This document shows positions 15,057 through 22,602 of a stretch of 38,402 nucleotides of DNA, piece by piece. The notes below the pieces were generated by a model. The model did not search any database. It was not told where the DNA came from and saw nothing but the letters and a program-made list of their open reading frames with translations. This stretch comes from Candidatus Sulfotelmatobacter sp. (GTDB lineage: Bacteria; Acidobacteriota; Terriglobia; Terriglobales; Acidobacteriaceae), in NCBI GenBank assembly GCA_017883385.1, contig JADGNQ010000042.1, positions 1 to 38,402 on the forward strand. The letters run 5' to 3'. The position numbers and the translations under genes are program-made. Positions within the stretch are counted from its first letter, which is position 1. The number at the start of each line of letters is the position of its first letter.

Positions 15057-16367
15057 TCAGCCAACCTCTTCGGTCCACGTTTCGAGATTCTTCTTCACTA
15101 GCGCCATGAACTGGTCGGCAACGGCGCCGTCGATGAGGCGGTGGTCGTAGCCAAGCGTGAGGTGAACGACAGAGCGGATAGCAATGGAGTCGGTGCCGTC
15201 TTTGTCGGTAATCACCATGGGCTGCTTGGTAATGCCGCCGACGCCCATGATGGCGGAGTTCGGCTGATTGATGATGGGTAAGCCGAAGACGGCGCCGAAC
15301 TGGCCGGGGTTGGTGACAGTGAACGTAGAGCCCTCAACGTCTTCGGGCTTGAGTTTCTTGGTGCGGGCGCGCTCGCCGAGGTCGGTGATGCCGCGTTGCA
15401 AGCCGAGAAAATTCAGGTCTCCGGCATTCTTAAGGACAGGAACGATGAGTCCCCAGTCCAGTGCGACGGCGATGCCCATGTTGATCTGGCGGTGATAGTG
15501 GATATTGTCGCCTTCGAGAGTGGCGTTGATGATCGGCCACTGCTGCAGGGCGATGACCGCAGCGCGGACGAAGAATGGCATGAAGGTGAGGCGGGCGCCG
15601 TGGCGCTGCTCGAATCCGCCTTTGTGCTTGGCGCGCAGGTTGACGATGCGGGTGAAATCCACTTCGTACATGCAGTGGACGTGAGCGCTGGTGCGGCGGG
15701 ACTCGATCATGCGCTGAGCGATGATCCTGCGCATGTTCGTCAGGGGAACGAGGTCGCCGGGATATGGGGCGGGAGTGGCCGGGCGCGGAAGCGGAGCGGC
15801 GGCTGCGGGAGGCGCCTCGCTTCGCTCAGCGGGACGGACGAATGCGTCCGTCCCCACATGAGATCCCTGGTTTTCGATGAAGGACATGATGTCCTGCTTG
15901 GTGATGCGGCCGCCGAGTCCGGTACCGGGGACTTGCGAGAGGCTAACGCCGTGCTCGCGGGCGATCTTGCGGACCAGCGGGGAGGAGCGGGCTTCTTCGT
16001 CTTCTTCGTGAGCGGCGGGCACGGCGGCGGGCGGTGGAACTGGGGCGGCTTTCTTCTCTTCCTTTGGTGACGCGGGCACAGGCGCGGGCGCGGGCTTTGC
16101 CGGCGCGGCGGCAGGCTTGGCGGCTTCGCCATCCACGGCGATCGTGCCGACGACGGTGTTCACGCCGACGGTCGTTCCTTCGGTAACTTTGATTTCCTGC
16201 AAAATGCCAGAGGCCGGGGCGGGAATTTCGGCGTCGACCTTGTCGGTGGAGATTTCGAAAAGAGGTTCATCTCGCTGGACTTTATCGCCGGGCTTCTTCA
16301 GCCACTTGGTAATAGTGCCCTCAACGATGGATTCGCCCATCTGGGGCATGATGATGTCAGTTGGCAT
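15057..16367 (-). CDS. 2-oxoacid dehydrogenase E2 (dihydrolipoamide acyltransferase)
   Basis: 436 aa. An N-terminal lipoyl domain (1-78, lipoylated K43 in STDKVDAE) is followed by an Ala/Pro linker (79-128), a peripheral-subunit-binding domain (about 130-168, RSSPLVRKIAREHGVSLSQVPGTGLGGRITKQDI), a second linker and the acyltransferase domain (about 200-436) with the catalytic DHRLIDG motif (H409, D413). It transfers the acyl group from lipoate to CoA. It is the last gene of the leftward complex operon (lpdA, lipB, E1-alpha, E1-beta), and an AAGGA precedes the ATG. Oddity: residues 170-184 (HVGTDAFVRPAERSE) are encoded by a copy of the dispersed palindromic repeat, inserted in frame in the second linker. 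Whether the substrate is pyruvate or a branched-chain oxoacid cannot be settled. Confidence 0.95.
   Translation of the reverse strand: MPTDIIMPQMGESIVEGTITKWLKKPGDKVQRDEPLFEISTDKVDAEIPAPASGILQEIKVTEGTTVGVNTVVGTIAVDGEAAKPAAAPAKPAPAPVPASPKEEKKAAPVPPPAAVPAAHEEDEEARSSPLVRKIAREHGVSLSQVPGTGLGGRITKQDIMSFIENQGSHVGTDAFVRPAERSEAPPAAAAPLPRPATPAPYPGDLVPLTNMRRIIAQRMIESRRTSAHVHCMYEVDFTRIVNLRAKHKGGFEQRHGARLTFMPFFVRAAVIALQQWPIINATLEGDNIHYHRQINMGIAVALDWGLIVPVLKNAGDLNFLGLQRGITDLGERARTKKLKPEDVEGSTFTVTNPGQFGAVFGLPIINQPNSAIMGVGGITKQPMVITDKDGTDSIAIRSVVHLTLGYDHRLIDGAVADQFMALVKKNLETWTEEVG
15816..15860 (-). repeat. CATGTGGGGAC palindromic repeat, in-frame copy inside E2
   Basis: On the minus strand it reads CATGTGGGGAC, then the palindrome GGACGGACG/CGTCCGTCC, then a CGCTGAGCGAAGCGAG tail. 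It is the same family as the copies at 17171, 20367, 34371, 35114, 36202 and 37806, but lies within the coding sequence and preserves the frame. Confidence 0.9.
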
Positions 16368-16453
16368 GATTTCCTTCCACGCGCGCCCACAGTTCAGATC
16401 AAAGGGACCTTAGCGCAAACGCATATTATAGCGTTTGGGAGAGTTGATGCGAG

Positions 16454-16475
16454 CGGCGCGGCTAAAGCCGTGCCG
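16454..16475. repeat. GGCGCGGCT-NNAGCCGTGCCG repeat
   Basis: GGCGCGGCTAAAGCCGTGCCG is an imperfect palindrome between the E2 start and the cytochrome c stop. A close relative, with TTTC in place of TAAA, lies at 30324-30346, so it is a second dispersed family. Confidence 0.6.
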
Positions 16476-16500
16476 TCCTTTGTTTCGGCGAGAGTCGGCC

Positions 16501-17067
16501 CTAGTGGTGCTCGTGCTTCTCTCCGCCTTCCTTCTTTTCGTCACCTGTGCTGGGAGCAACGCCGAAGCTTGTTTTCCAGTATTCCTGCACAGCGGGCGGG
16601 AGTTTATCGAGGTGGGAGAGCAGCATCGTAATCTTCCACATGTCCTGTTCGCTAAGGGTCTTGTCCCAGGAGGGCATGCCGGTGTAACGGACGCCGGTGC
16701 GGATGGTGTAGAAGATGTGCCACTCCGGGTCGTCCGGCGGATCGGAGATCAGGTTCGGGGGCGGCGGATAAAAAGAAGCGACCAGCGATGAGGGCTTGCG
16801 GTCGAGGCCTCCGTGGCAGAGGGCACAGTTCATGGTATAGACCTTCATGCCGTCTTCCAGATTCTGATCGGTGGGCGTCAGCGGGTTGGTTACACGTGGA
16901 GCGTGGCGCTCCATGGAAGCATCGACGGCGCCCATGGCGATGCGGCGCTCAAGGTGCGGGGGCGCAACGTTGGCAGCCGTGGGGAAGAAACCGAGCGTGG
17001 CGAAGCCAAGCCCGCCCAACAGCAGAACCAGAAGCGTGACGATAACACCGAGAGTGAACTTGCCCAT
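16501..17067 (-). CDS. membrane-anchored mono-haem cytochrome c
   Basis: 188 aa. An uncleaved-looking N-terminal helix (5-29, TLGVIVTLLVLLLGGLGFATLGFF) anchors it to the membrane with the domain outside. The haem motif is CALCH (C81, C84, H85), and M131 in TGMPSWDKTLSEQDMW is the likely sixth ligand, a class I cytochrome c signature. The C terminus is Lys/Glu/His-rich (EHH end). The start is supported by GGAGG 4-5 bases upstream. It should shuttle electrons at the periplasmic face. Its position between E1-beta and E2 genes, on the same strand, is odd because the enzyme complex is cytoplasmic and delivers electrons to NAD. Confidence 0.92.
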   Translation of the reverse strand: MGKFTLGVIVTLLVLLLGGLGFATLGFFPTAANVAPPHLERRIAMGAVDASMERHAPRVTNPLTPTDQNLEDGMKVYTMNCALCHGGLDRKPSSLVASFYPPPPNLISDPPDDPEWHIFYTIRTGVRYTGMPSWDKTLSEQDMWKITMLLSHLDKLPPAVQEYWKTSFGVAPSTGDEKKEGGEKHEHH

Positions 17068-17170
17068 GAGGCCTCCGGAATGGACTATTGTTGCAGATGG
17101 AGCGAGGCGCGCGCCAATTTCGGGACCAGCGACTGGTCGGGAGTGTACAAGAAATTGACAAGGTGACGCA

Positions 17171-17215
17171 GTCGAGCTTCACTCGGCGGACAGCCGAGGG
17201 CGGCTGTCCCCACAT
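17171..17215 (-). repeat. CATGTGGGGAC palindromic repeat, intergenic copy
   Basis: On the minus strand: CATGTGGGGACAGCCG, CCCT, CGGCTGTCC, then a GAGTGAAGCTC tail. It lies 16 bases after the E1-beta stop, before the cytochrome c gene. Its strong stem could attenuate or process the operon transcript. Confidence 0.9.
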
Positions 17216-17231
17216 GATGTTTGCTGTTACT

Positions 17232-18203
17232 TCAATACGCTTTCAAGCGGCGGGCTTCGCGGACCACGTCTTCCACCTTGGGCAGATAGTGGTGTTCCTG
17301 GGGCGGCGAGAACGGGACCGGCGAGTCTAATCCTGCAATGCGGACGACGGGACCATCGAGATCATCGAAGGCCTCTTCGTTAATGATGGCGGCGATTTCG
17401 CCGGCGAGGCCTCCAGTGCGGGAGTGCTCGTGGAGGATGATGACTTTGTTTGTTTTCTTTACCGTTTGCGCGATGGCTTCGCGATCGAGCGGGGAGACGG
17501 TGCGCAGGTCGAGGATTTCGAGATCGATTCCATCGTTCTTCAAAATCTCTGCAGCTTCCAACGCGGTGTGGACCATCGCGGCGTAAGTGATGATGCTCAG
17601 GTCGCGTCCTTCGCGGGCAATGTTAGCTTTTCCGATAGGGACGACATAGTCTTCCGCTGGGACCTCTCCCTTGATGCGACGGTAGAGATACTTGTGCTCA
17701 AAGAAGATGCAAGGGTTGTTGTCGCGGATGGCAGCCTTGATCAGGCCCTTGGCGTCGTAAGGCGTGGCCGGACAGATGACCTTGAGGCCGGGATTGTGGA
17801 CGAACCACATCTCCGGATTCTGCGAGTGGAAGGGGCCGCCGTGGACGTATCCGCCGCTGGGCCCGCGCAGGACGAGCGGGGCGGGCGCGCCCCACAGGTA
17901 GTGCGTCTTCGCGACCATGTTAGAGATCTGGTTGAAGGCACAGCCAATGAAGTCCATAAACTGAAATTCGGCGACGGGGCGCATGCCGGTGAGCGACGCT
18001 CCGAAGGCCGCGCCTACAATGGCGGACTCGGCGATGGGCGTGTCGATAACACGCTCGGCGCCAAAACGGTCGATGAAACCATCCGTGACTTTGAAGGCGC
18101 CGCCGTAAATGCCGATGTCTTCACCAAGGCAGAAGACGGTTGGGTCGCGGTCCATTTCTTCCCAGATTCCCTGGCGGATGGCTTCGAGGTAAGTGAGTTG
18201 CAT
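17232..18203 (-). CDS. 2-oxoacid dehydrogenase E1 component, beta subunit
   Basis: 323 aa from ATG 18203; a TTG at 18215 would add four residues. It has the transketolase-like pyrimidine-binding domain (about 1-175: LGEDIGIYGGAFKVTDG, DTPIAESAIVGAAFGASLTGMRPVAE) and the C-terminal domain (about 190-323: RDLSIITYAAMVHTALEAAE...LDLRTVSPLD...EHSRTGGLAGEIAAII). Length and motifs fit the PdhB/BkdAB/AcoB family. With the alpha subunit it forms the thiamin-diphosphate heterotetramer that decarboxylates the oxoacid and acylates lipoyl-E2. It is separated from E1-alpha by a 126-aa unknown gene. Confidence 0.95.
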   Translation of the reverse strand: MQLTYLEAIRQGIWEEMDRDPTVFCLGEDIGIYGGAFKVTDGFIDRFGAERVIDTPIAESAIVGAAFGASLTGMRPVAEFQFMDFIGCAFNQISNMVAKTHYLWGAPAPLVLRGPSGGYVHGGPFHSQNPEMWFVHNPGLKVICPATPYDAKGLIKAAIRDNNPCIFFEHKYLYRRIKGEVPAEDYVVPIGKANIAREGRDLSIITYAAMVHTALEAAEILKNDGIDLEILDLRTVSPLDREAIAQTVKKTNKVIILHEHSRTGGLAGEIAAIINEEAFDDLDGPVVRIAGLDSPVPFSPPQEHHYLPKVEDVVREARRLKAY

Positions 18204-18219
18204 AGTCGGTCTCAAGGTT

Positions 18220-18600
18220 TCAAAGTTTCGCCACTTTGACGTCTATCTCTTCAACACACGTTTGCACAGTCGAGTAATTTGAAGCTGTGTGCCATTCTCC
18301 CGCCGAAGCCTGAATAGAAACCTCAGAGAGTTCGTCAACCCGGAGGCATCGCCAATTGCTCGGCGATCCATCAGGCTTCAAACCTCCGCTGCTACCTCCC
18401 GCAAACTGATAGAGCAAAGCCTGCGCCCGACCATTTTTCTTACCTATGACATGAGGGCACATCTCGCGCACATGTCCCCGATAGCTGGCGACAACTATTT
18501 CTCTGTCGATGATCGCCTGACGAATCACAGCGTAGACCTCGTCGATCGACCGAAATGCGGCGGCCATTGTGGACTCAACTTCCATCACCGCGTTTGCCAT
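18220..18600 (-). CDS. conserved-looking protein of unknown function between E1-alpha and E1-beta
   Basis: 126 aa from ATG 18600, which overlaps the last base of the E1-alpha stop (TGATG), so translation is coupled; a GTG at 18603 is possible. The sequence has an N-terminal helix (DEVYAVIRQAIIDREIVVASYRGHVREM) and then REMCPHVIGKKNGRAQALLYQFAGGSSGG, with NWRCLRVDELSEVSI further on. The layout vaguely recalls WYL-type ligand modules. Cys and His residues (CPH, WRC, HTA, QTC) could bind metal. Role in the dehydrogenase complex unknown. Confidence 0.75.
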   Translation of the reverse strand: MANAVMEVESTMAAAFRSIDEVYAVIRQAIIDREIVVASYRGHVREMCPHVIGKKNGRAQALLYQFAGGSSGGLKPDGSPSNWRCLRVDELSEVSIQASAGEWHTASNYSTVQTCVEEIDVKVAKL

Positions 18601-19910
18601 CACCGGAGATGCACGGCGGCTTCGGTTTGCTTGAAGGTGCTGGTTCCCTTCTTGACCTTTGGCGCCCCGTACTTCGGCTTGATCTCATGGCAGCCGTCTT
18701 CACAGTAAACTCCGCCTTCGGCGGATTCTGGCGTCGGCATGGGGGAGTTCACAGCAGTCTCGCGCTCGGCCTCTATTTCAGTTTCCACGGACGCGATGAG
18801 TTCTTCATTCTCTTTTGCGGTCAGCCACTTCTTTTCTCTTACCAAGTAATTCTCAAAGCGCGCGATGGGATCGCGCTTCTTCCAGAACTCGAACATTGGC
18901 TTCGGCACATAGCTGGCGGCGTCGTGGATGGCGTGGCCTTTCATGCGCATCATTTTGGCTTCGATCAGGGTGGGGCCCTCGCCGCGGTGGGCGCGATCGA
19001 CGGCCTCGTGGGCTGCGTCGTAGACCTGACAGGCGTCGGTGCCGTCGACGATGACGCCGGGGATGCCGTATCCGATGGCGCGTTCGGCGAGGTCTTTGCA
19101 GCGGTACTGCAATTCCGACGGCGTCGAGTAGGCCCAGAGATTGCTTTCAACGAAGAGCACGAGGCCGAGATTCTGCACGGCAGCGAAGTTGATGCCTTCG
19201 TAGGTGACGCCGGTGGATTGGCCTCCATCACCGATGTAGGTCATGACGGCGAGGTTGCGTCCCTGCAGGCGCGCGCCGAGGGCCACGCCAGCCATCACGG
19301 GGATGAGATCGCCGAGCATGGAGATGGGCGAGACCATGTTGCGCCTTTCAATGTCGCCGAAATGTGAGGTGCCGTCGCGGCCCTTGGTGGGCGAGTCGGC
19401 TTTGGCCATGTACTGCATCATGGTGTCGCTGGCAGCGAAGCCGCGCACAAGCAGCGAACCCTGATTGCGGATCATCGGTGCGAACCAGTCATCTTCATCG
19501 AGCGCGTAGGCGGAGGCGCAGGAGCAGGCTTCCTGGCCGAGTCCGAAGTAGACTCCGCCGACGACCTTGCCCTGTTTGTACAGATTCTCGAGCGCGACCT
19601 CCATTTTGCGGTTCAGCAACATCCAGCGGTAGATCTCGATGCATTGCTTCTTGTCGAGATACTTGGAGTCGCGGATGGGCGGGACGGGGGCGTTCAGGTC
19701 GCCTTCGACTTCGTAGCGGACGTGCTCGTGGCCCAGGCGGTCTTTTTCGATGCGCTGGCGGACGGTGAAGTTGGGGTGCTCCAGTCGGTAATCAGGAATG
19801 GAGTAGGTGCGGAGGTTGGTTGCGTTGGGCTTGGCCTTCGACGAAGAAGCCCCGTTGCGCGGACGGTTCCCGTTAGAGGTCGGCTTGGACTTCGCTTTCC
19901 TGATCCCCAT
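18600..19910 (-). CDS. 2-oxoacid dehydrogenase E1 component, alpha subunit
   Basis: 436 aa. After a basic, low-complexity N terminus (1-35) comes the thiamin-diphosphate domain: GGVYFGLGQEACSCASAYAL (118-137), RGFAASDTMMQYMAKADSPTKGRDGTSHFG and the TPP/Mg motif GDGGQSTGVTYEGINFAAV (227-245) ending in VESN. The phosphorylation-loop-like segment RMKGHAIHDAASY is present. The C terminus extends beyond the usual end with a CEDGC pair and a Lys-rich tail. It catalyses oxoacid decarboxylation with E1-beta. The operon order suggests a branched-chain or pyruvate complex; substrate specificity cannot be decided by eye. Confidence 0.94.
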   Translation of the reverse strand: MGIRKAKSKPTSNGNRPRNGASSSKAKPNATNLRTYSIPDYRLEHPNFTVRQRIEKDRLGHEHVRYEVEGDLNAPVPPIRDSKYLDKKQCIEIYRWMLLNRKMEVALENLYKQGKVVGGVYFGLGQEACSCASAYALDEDDWFAPMIRNQGSLLVRGFAASDTMMQYMAKADSPTKGRDGTSHFGDIERRNMVSPISMLGDLIPVMAGVALGARLQGRNLAVMTYIGDGGQSTGVTYEGINFAAVQNLGLVLFVESNLWAYSTPSELQYRCKDLAERAIGYGIPGVIVDGTDACQVYDAAHEAVDRAHRGEGPTLIEAKMMRMKGHAIHDAASYVPKPMFEFWKKRDPIARFENYLVREKKWLTAKENEELIASVETEIEAERETAVNSPMPTPESAEGGVYCEDGCHEIKPKYGAPKVKKGTSTFKQTEAAVHLR

Positions 19911-20008
19911 GTGACGACGGCGCGAGAGCGCGATGTATTGATGGTATCGCGAGAGTGGGGGAGACGGCTAGGGCCGCGCGGGCAGGGACACCAGCGCCAC
20001 ACAACCGG

Positions 20009-20872
20009 TCACGCCCTGGTGGTCTCGTCTTCTTTGTGGAGTTGGCGGAGTTCGGTGGGCGGTTTCAAAGGCACGCCGACTGCACGGCCAAGCAGATCGT
20101 CTAGAGTTTCAATCCAGAGCATCTGACTTTGGAAGACCACCCCGAAATTGCGGGAGATGGATTCGGCGACGGCACTCAGGCTGAGGCCCTTGCCAAGTTC
20201 CTGCTGCATCGACGTGACGGGCTTCGACGTGATGCCGCAGGGGACGATGAGGTTGAAGAAACTGAGGTCGGTGTTCACGTTGAGGGCGAAGCCGTGCGAG
20301 GTGACGAAGCGGGAGATGTGGACACCGATGGCGGCGAGTTTTGACTCGGGCCCGGTCTCGGGCGGCCTCGCTTCGCTTCGGCGGACAGCCGAGGCGGCTG
20401 TCCCCACATGGGCATTGGTGACTTCAGCATCCGTCCAGACTCCGGTGAGACCCGGAACGCGCTTGGTCGGGATCGCAAAGTCGGCACAGGTTCGGATGAG
20501 GATTTCTTCCAGGCGGCGGACGAAATCTACTGCGCCTAGCGTTTTGCGCAAGGCGGACGAGGCGTCCGCCCCGACACGGGCGTAGCCGCGCAGATCGAAG
20601 ATAGGATAGCCGACGATCTGGCCGGGGCCGTGAAAGGTCACGTCTCCGCCGCGATCGCATTCGAACAGCTCAACGCCGCGCTGGGCCAGGATTTCGGGCG
20701 AGGCCACTACGTTCGCTGCTTTTGCGTTGCGGCCCAGCGTGATGACTGGGGAGTGCTCTAGCAGGAGGAGGACGTCACCGATGTTTTCTTCTTTGCGCAG
20801 CGCGACCAGTTTCTGCTGCAGGCGGAGGCCGGTGGCGTAGTCGACGGTGCCGAGTTGGATGACCGAGATCAA
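20009..20872 (-). CDS. lipB: octanoyl-[ACP]:protein octanoyltransferase LipB
   Basis: 287 aa from a TTG at 20872 preceded by GAGGGA; no ATG exists nearby, and a longer reading would pass through repeat DNA. The signature RGGDVTFHGPGQ (74-85) and catalytic pair K178 (KLAAIG) and C212 (PCGITS) are intact. It moves octanoate from acyl carrier protein to the lipoyl domains of E2, fitting its place between lpdA and E1-alpha; no lipA is in the window. Oddity: residues 155-169 (HVGTAASAVRRSEAR) come from an in-frame copy of the dispersed palindromic repeat, inserted just before the catalytic Lys strand. Homologues normally pass almost directly from the GVWTD region to KLAAIG. Confidence 0.93.
   Translation of the reverse strand: MISVIQLGTVDYATGLRLQQKLVALRKEENIGDVLLLLEHSPVITLGRNAKAANVVASPEILAQRGVELFECDRGGDVTFHGPGQIVGYPIFDLRGYARVGADASSALRKTLGAVDFVRRLEEILIRTCADFAIPTKRVPGLTGVWTDAEVTNAHVGTAASAVRRSEARPPETGPESKLAAIGVHISRFVTSHGFALNVNTDLSFFNLIVPCGITSKPVTSMQQELGKGLSLSAVAESISRNFGVVFQSQMLWIETLDDLLGRAVGVPLKPPTELRQLHKEDETTRA
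20367..20410 (-). repeat. CATGTGGGGAC palindromic repeat, in-frame copy inside lipB
   Basis: On the minus strand it reads CATGTGGGGACAGCCG, CCT, CGGCTGTCC, then GCCGAAGCGAAGCGAG. It is read in the same frame as the copy in E2 (CAT GTG GGG AC. = HVGT). Confidence 0.9.
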
Positions 20873-20908
20873 GGTCCCTCGCCGCTGATTTCTTAGCAAA
20901 ACCTCAAA

Positions 20909-21009
20909 ACCACAGAGGACACGGAGGACACAGAGGAATTGAATGGGTCCTTCGCTTCGCTCAGGATGACAAGAACTACTTCTTCCCTGTGTCTCCGTGC
21001 CTCCGTGGT
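20909..21009. repeat. composite repeat: CACAGAGG arms around a CTTCGCTCAGGATGAC core
   Basis: The left arm (20909-20936, ACCACAGAGGACACGGAGGA...) is roughly inverted at 20987-21009 (CTGTGTCTCCGTGCCTCCGTGGT). Between them sits GGTCCTTCGCTTCGCTCAGGATGAC (20946-20970), a member of the family also seen at 22533 and 25229. The block fills the gap between lpdA and lipB. Confidence 0.8.
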
Positions 21010-21012
21010 GAA

Positions 21013-22443
21013 TTACGCATTGATTGCAATTCCGTACACGCTGTTCGATGCATCCAGCATGGCTTCGGCCAACGTTGGATGCGCATGAATCGTCCACATC
21101 AAATCTTCTACTGTTGCTTCGAGTTCCATGGCCGCGACAGCTTCGGCGATCAGCTCCGTGGCCTGCGGGCCGATGATGTGCACTCCCAAGATCTCGCCGT
21201 AGTCGGCGTCGGAAACGATCTTAATGAAGCCTTCGTGCTGGCCGACGATGGAAGCGCGTGAGTTCGCGGTGAAGGGGAACTTGCCGACCTTTACGTTGTA
21301 TCCGGCTTCGCGGGCTTTGGTTTCCGTGAGGCCTACGCTGCCGATTTCGGGATGACAATACGTGGCGCCTGGAATGTGTTCGGGGTTGATCGGCTTGCCG
21401 GGCTTGCCCGCGATCTTGGCCACGGCAACGAGCGCTTCCATGGCTCCGACGTGCGCCAGTTGTGGCGTTCCGAGCACGATGTCGCCGACGGCGTAGACAC
21501 CGGGTTCGGCGGTCTGCATCCAGGAATCGGTTTTGATGAAGCCGCGGTCGGGCTTGATCTTAGTGCGTTCCAGGCCGATATTTTCCGTGCGCGGCTTGCG
21601 GCCGACTGCGATCAGAATCTTCTCGGCTTCGATTTTCTGCTGCTTGCCGTCAACGGTAATTGTGACGGCTATTCCTGCCTTAGTCTTTTCGACCTTATCG
21701 ACCTTTGCACTGGTGTGGAAGTTGATACCGCGCTTACGGAAGACGCGGGCGAGTTCCTTCGAAACTTCTTCATCTTCGACCGGAACAAGCCGCGGCAGCA
21801 TTTCGATGATCGTCACCTCGCAGTCAAACGACCGGTAGATCGAGGCGAACTCCACGCCCACAGCTCCTGCTCCAACGATCACCAGTGATTTCGGAATCTC
21901 CTTCAAGCTGAGGATCTCGATGTTCGTTAAGACGCGGTCGTTGGCTTCGAGACCCGGCAGCATGCGGGCTTCGGAGCCCGTCGCAAGAATGACGTTCTTT
22001 GCTTTGAGGTGGCTGGCCTTGCTGTCGTTTGTTACTTCAACGGTGAGCACACCGTTTTGCGCGGGACCGGTTAATCTGCCATAGCCATTCACGGTCTCAA
22101 CTTTGTTCTTCTTCATCAGGAACTCCAGGCCTTTGGCGTGTTTGGCGACGATCTTGCTCTTCCGATCCTGGATCGCGGCCCAGTTCAACTTCCGAGCATC
22201 GATGCCTTCGATGCCGAATTCCTTGGCGTCTTTCAGGTGATCCCAGAGTTCAGCGTTGAACAGGAGCGCCTTGGTTGGGATGCAGCCGACGTGCAGGCAG
22301 GTGCCGCCGAGAAATCCATCTTTCTCGATGAGTGCGGTTTTCAGGCCGTATTGGCCGGCGCGAATCGCGGCCGTGTATCCGGCGGGGCCGCTGCCGATGA
22401 TGGCTACGTCGTAAATGGTTTCGGGCAAAGTGGTGATCCTCAA
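21013..22443 (-). CDS. lpdA: dihydrolipoamide dehydrogenase (E3)
   Basis: 476 aa. FAD-binding GSGPAGYTAA (17-26); redox disulfide GGTCLHVGCIPTK (C49, C54); an NAD-binding GAGAVGVEFASIY segment in the middle; the FAD motif YAVGDIV; and the interface-domain catalytic HAHPTLAEA (453-461). It reoxidises E2-bound dihydrolipoate and makes NADH, completing the complex encoded downstream. No ATG is available: TTG 22443 opens the frame, and TTG 22428 with GAGG about 8 bases upstream may be the true start. It lies between rpsA and lipB on the same strand, with a 14-bp-stem repeat upstream at 22533-22592. Confidence 0.96.
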   Translation of the reverse strand: MRITTLPETIYDVAIIGSGPAGYTAAIRAGQYGLKTALIEKDGFLGGTCLHVGCIPTKALLFNAELWDHLKDAKEFGIEGIDARKLNWAAIQDRKSKIVAKHAKGLEFLMKKNKVETVNGYGRLTGPAQNGVLTVEVTNDSKASHLKAKNVILATGSEARMLPGLEANDRVLTNIEILSLKEIPKSLVIVGAGAVGVEFASIYRSFDCEVTIIEMLPRLVPVEDEEVSKELARVFRKRGINFHTSAKVDKVEKTKAGIAVTITVDGKQQKIEAEKILIAVGRKPRTENIGLERTKIKPDRGFIKTDSWMQTAEPGVYAVGDIVLGTPQLAHVGAMEALVAVAKIAGKPGKPINPEHIPGATYCHPEIGSVGLTETKAREAGYNVKVGKFPFTANSRASIVGQHEGFIKIVSDADYGEILGVHIIGPQATELIAEAVAAMELEATVEDLMWTIHAHPTLAEAMLDASNSVYGIAINA

Positions 22444-22532
22444 TAAGAAGAGATGACAAAAGGCAAACGAATGATTCTAGAACAGGGCGAAGGAAGGGAC
22501 CAAACGCCGAACGTCGCGGACTTAGAAGGTAG

Positions 22533-22592
22533 GGATCCTTCGACTGCGTAGCAGCTTCGCGTTCGCGAAGCTGCTACTCCGCTCAGGATGAC
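22533..22592. repeat. GGATCCTTCG...CGCTCAGGATGAC repeat with long internal hairpin
   Basis: Outer elements GGATCCTTCG and GCTCAGGATGAC (22581-22592) enclose a near-perfect palindrome. GTAGCAGCTTCGCG (22548-22561) and CGCGAAGCTGCTAC (22564-22577) give a 14-bp stem with almost no loop. It lies between rpsA and lpdA, which read through in the same direction, so it may end or process the rpsA transcript. Confidence 0.8.
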
Positions 22593-22602
22593 AGAAGAGT
22601 GG

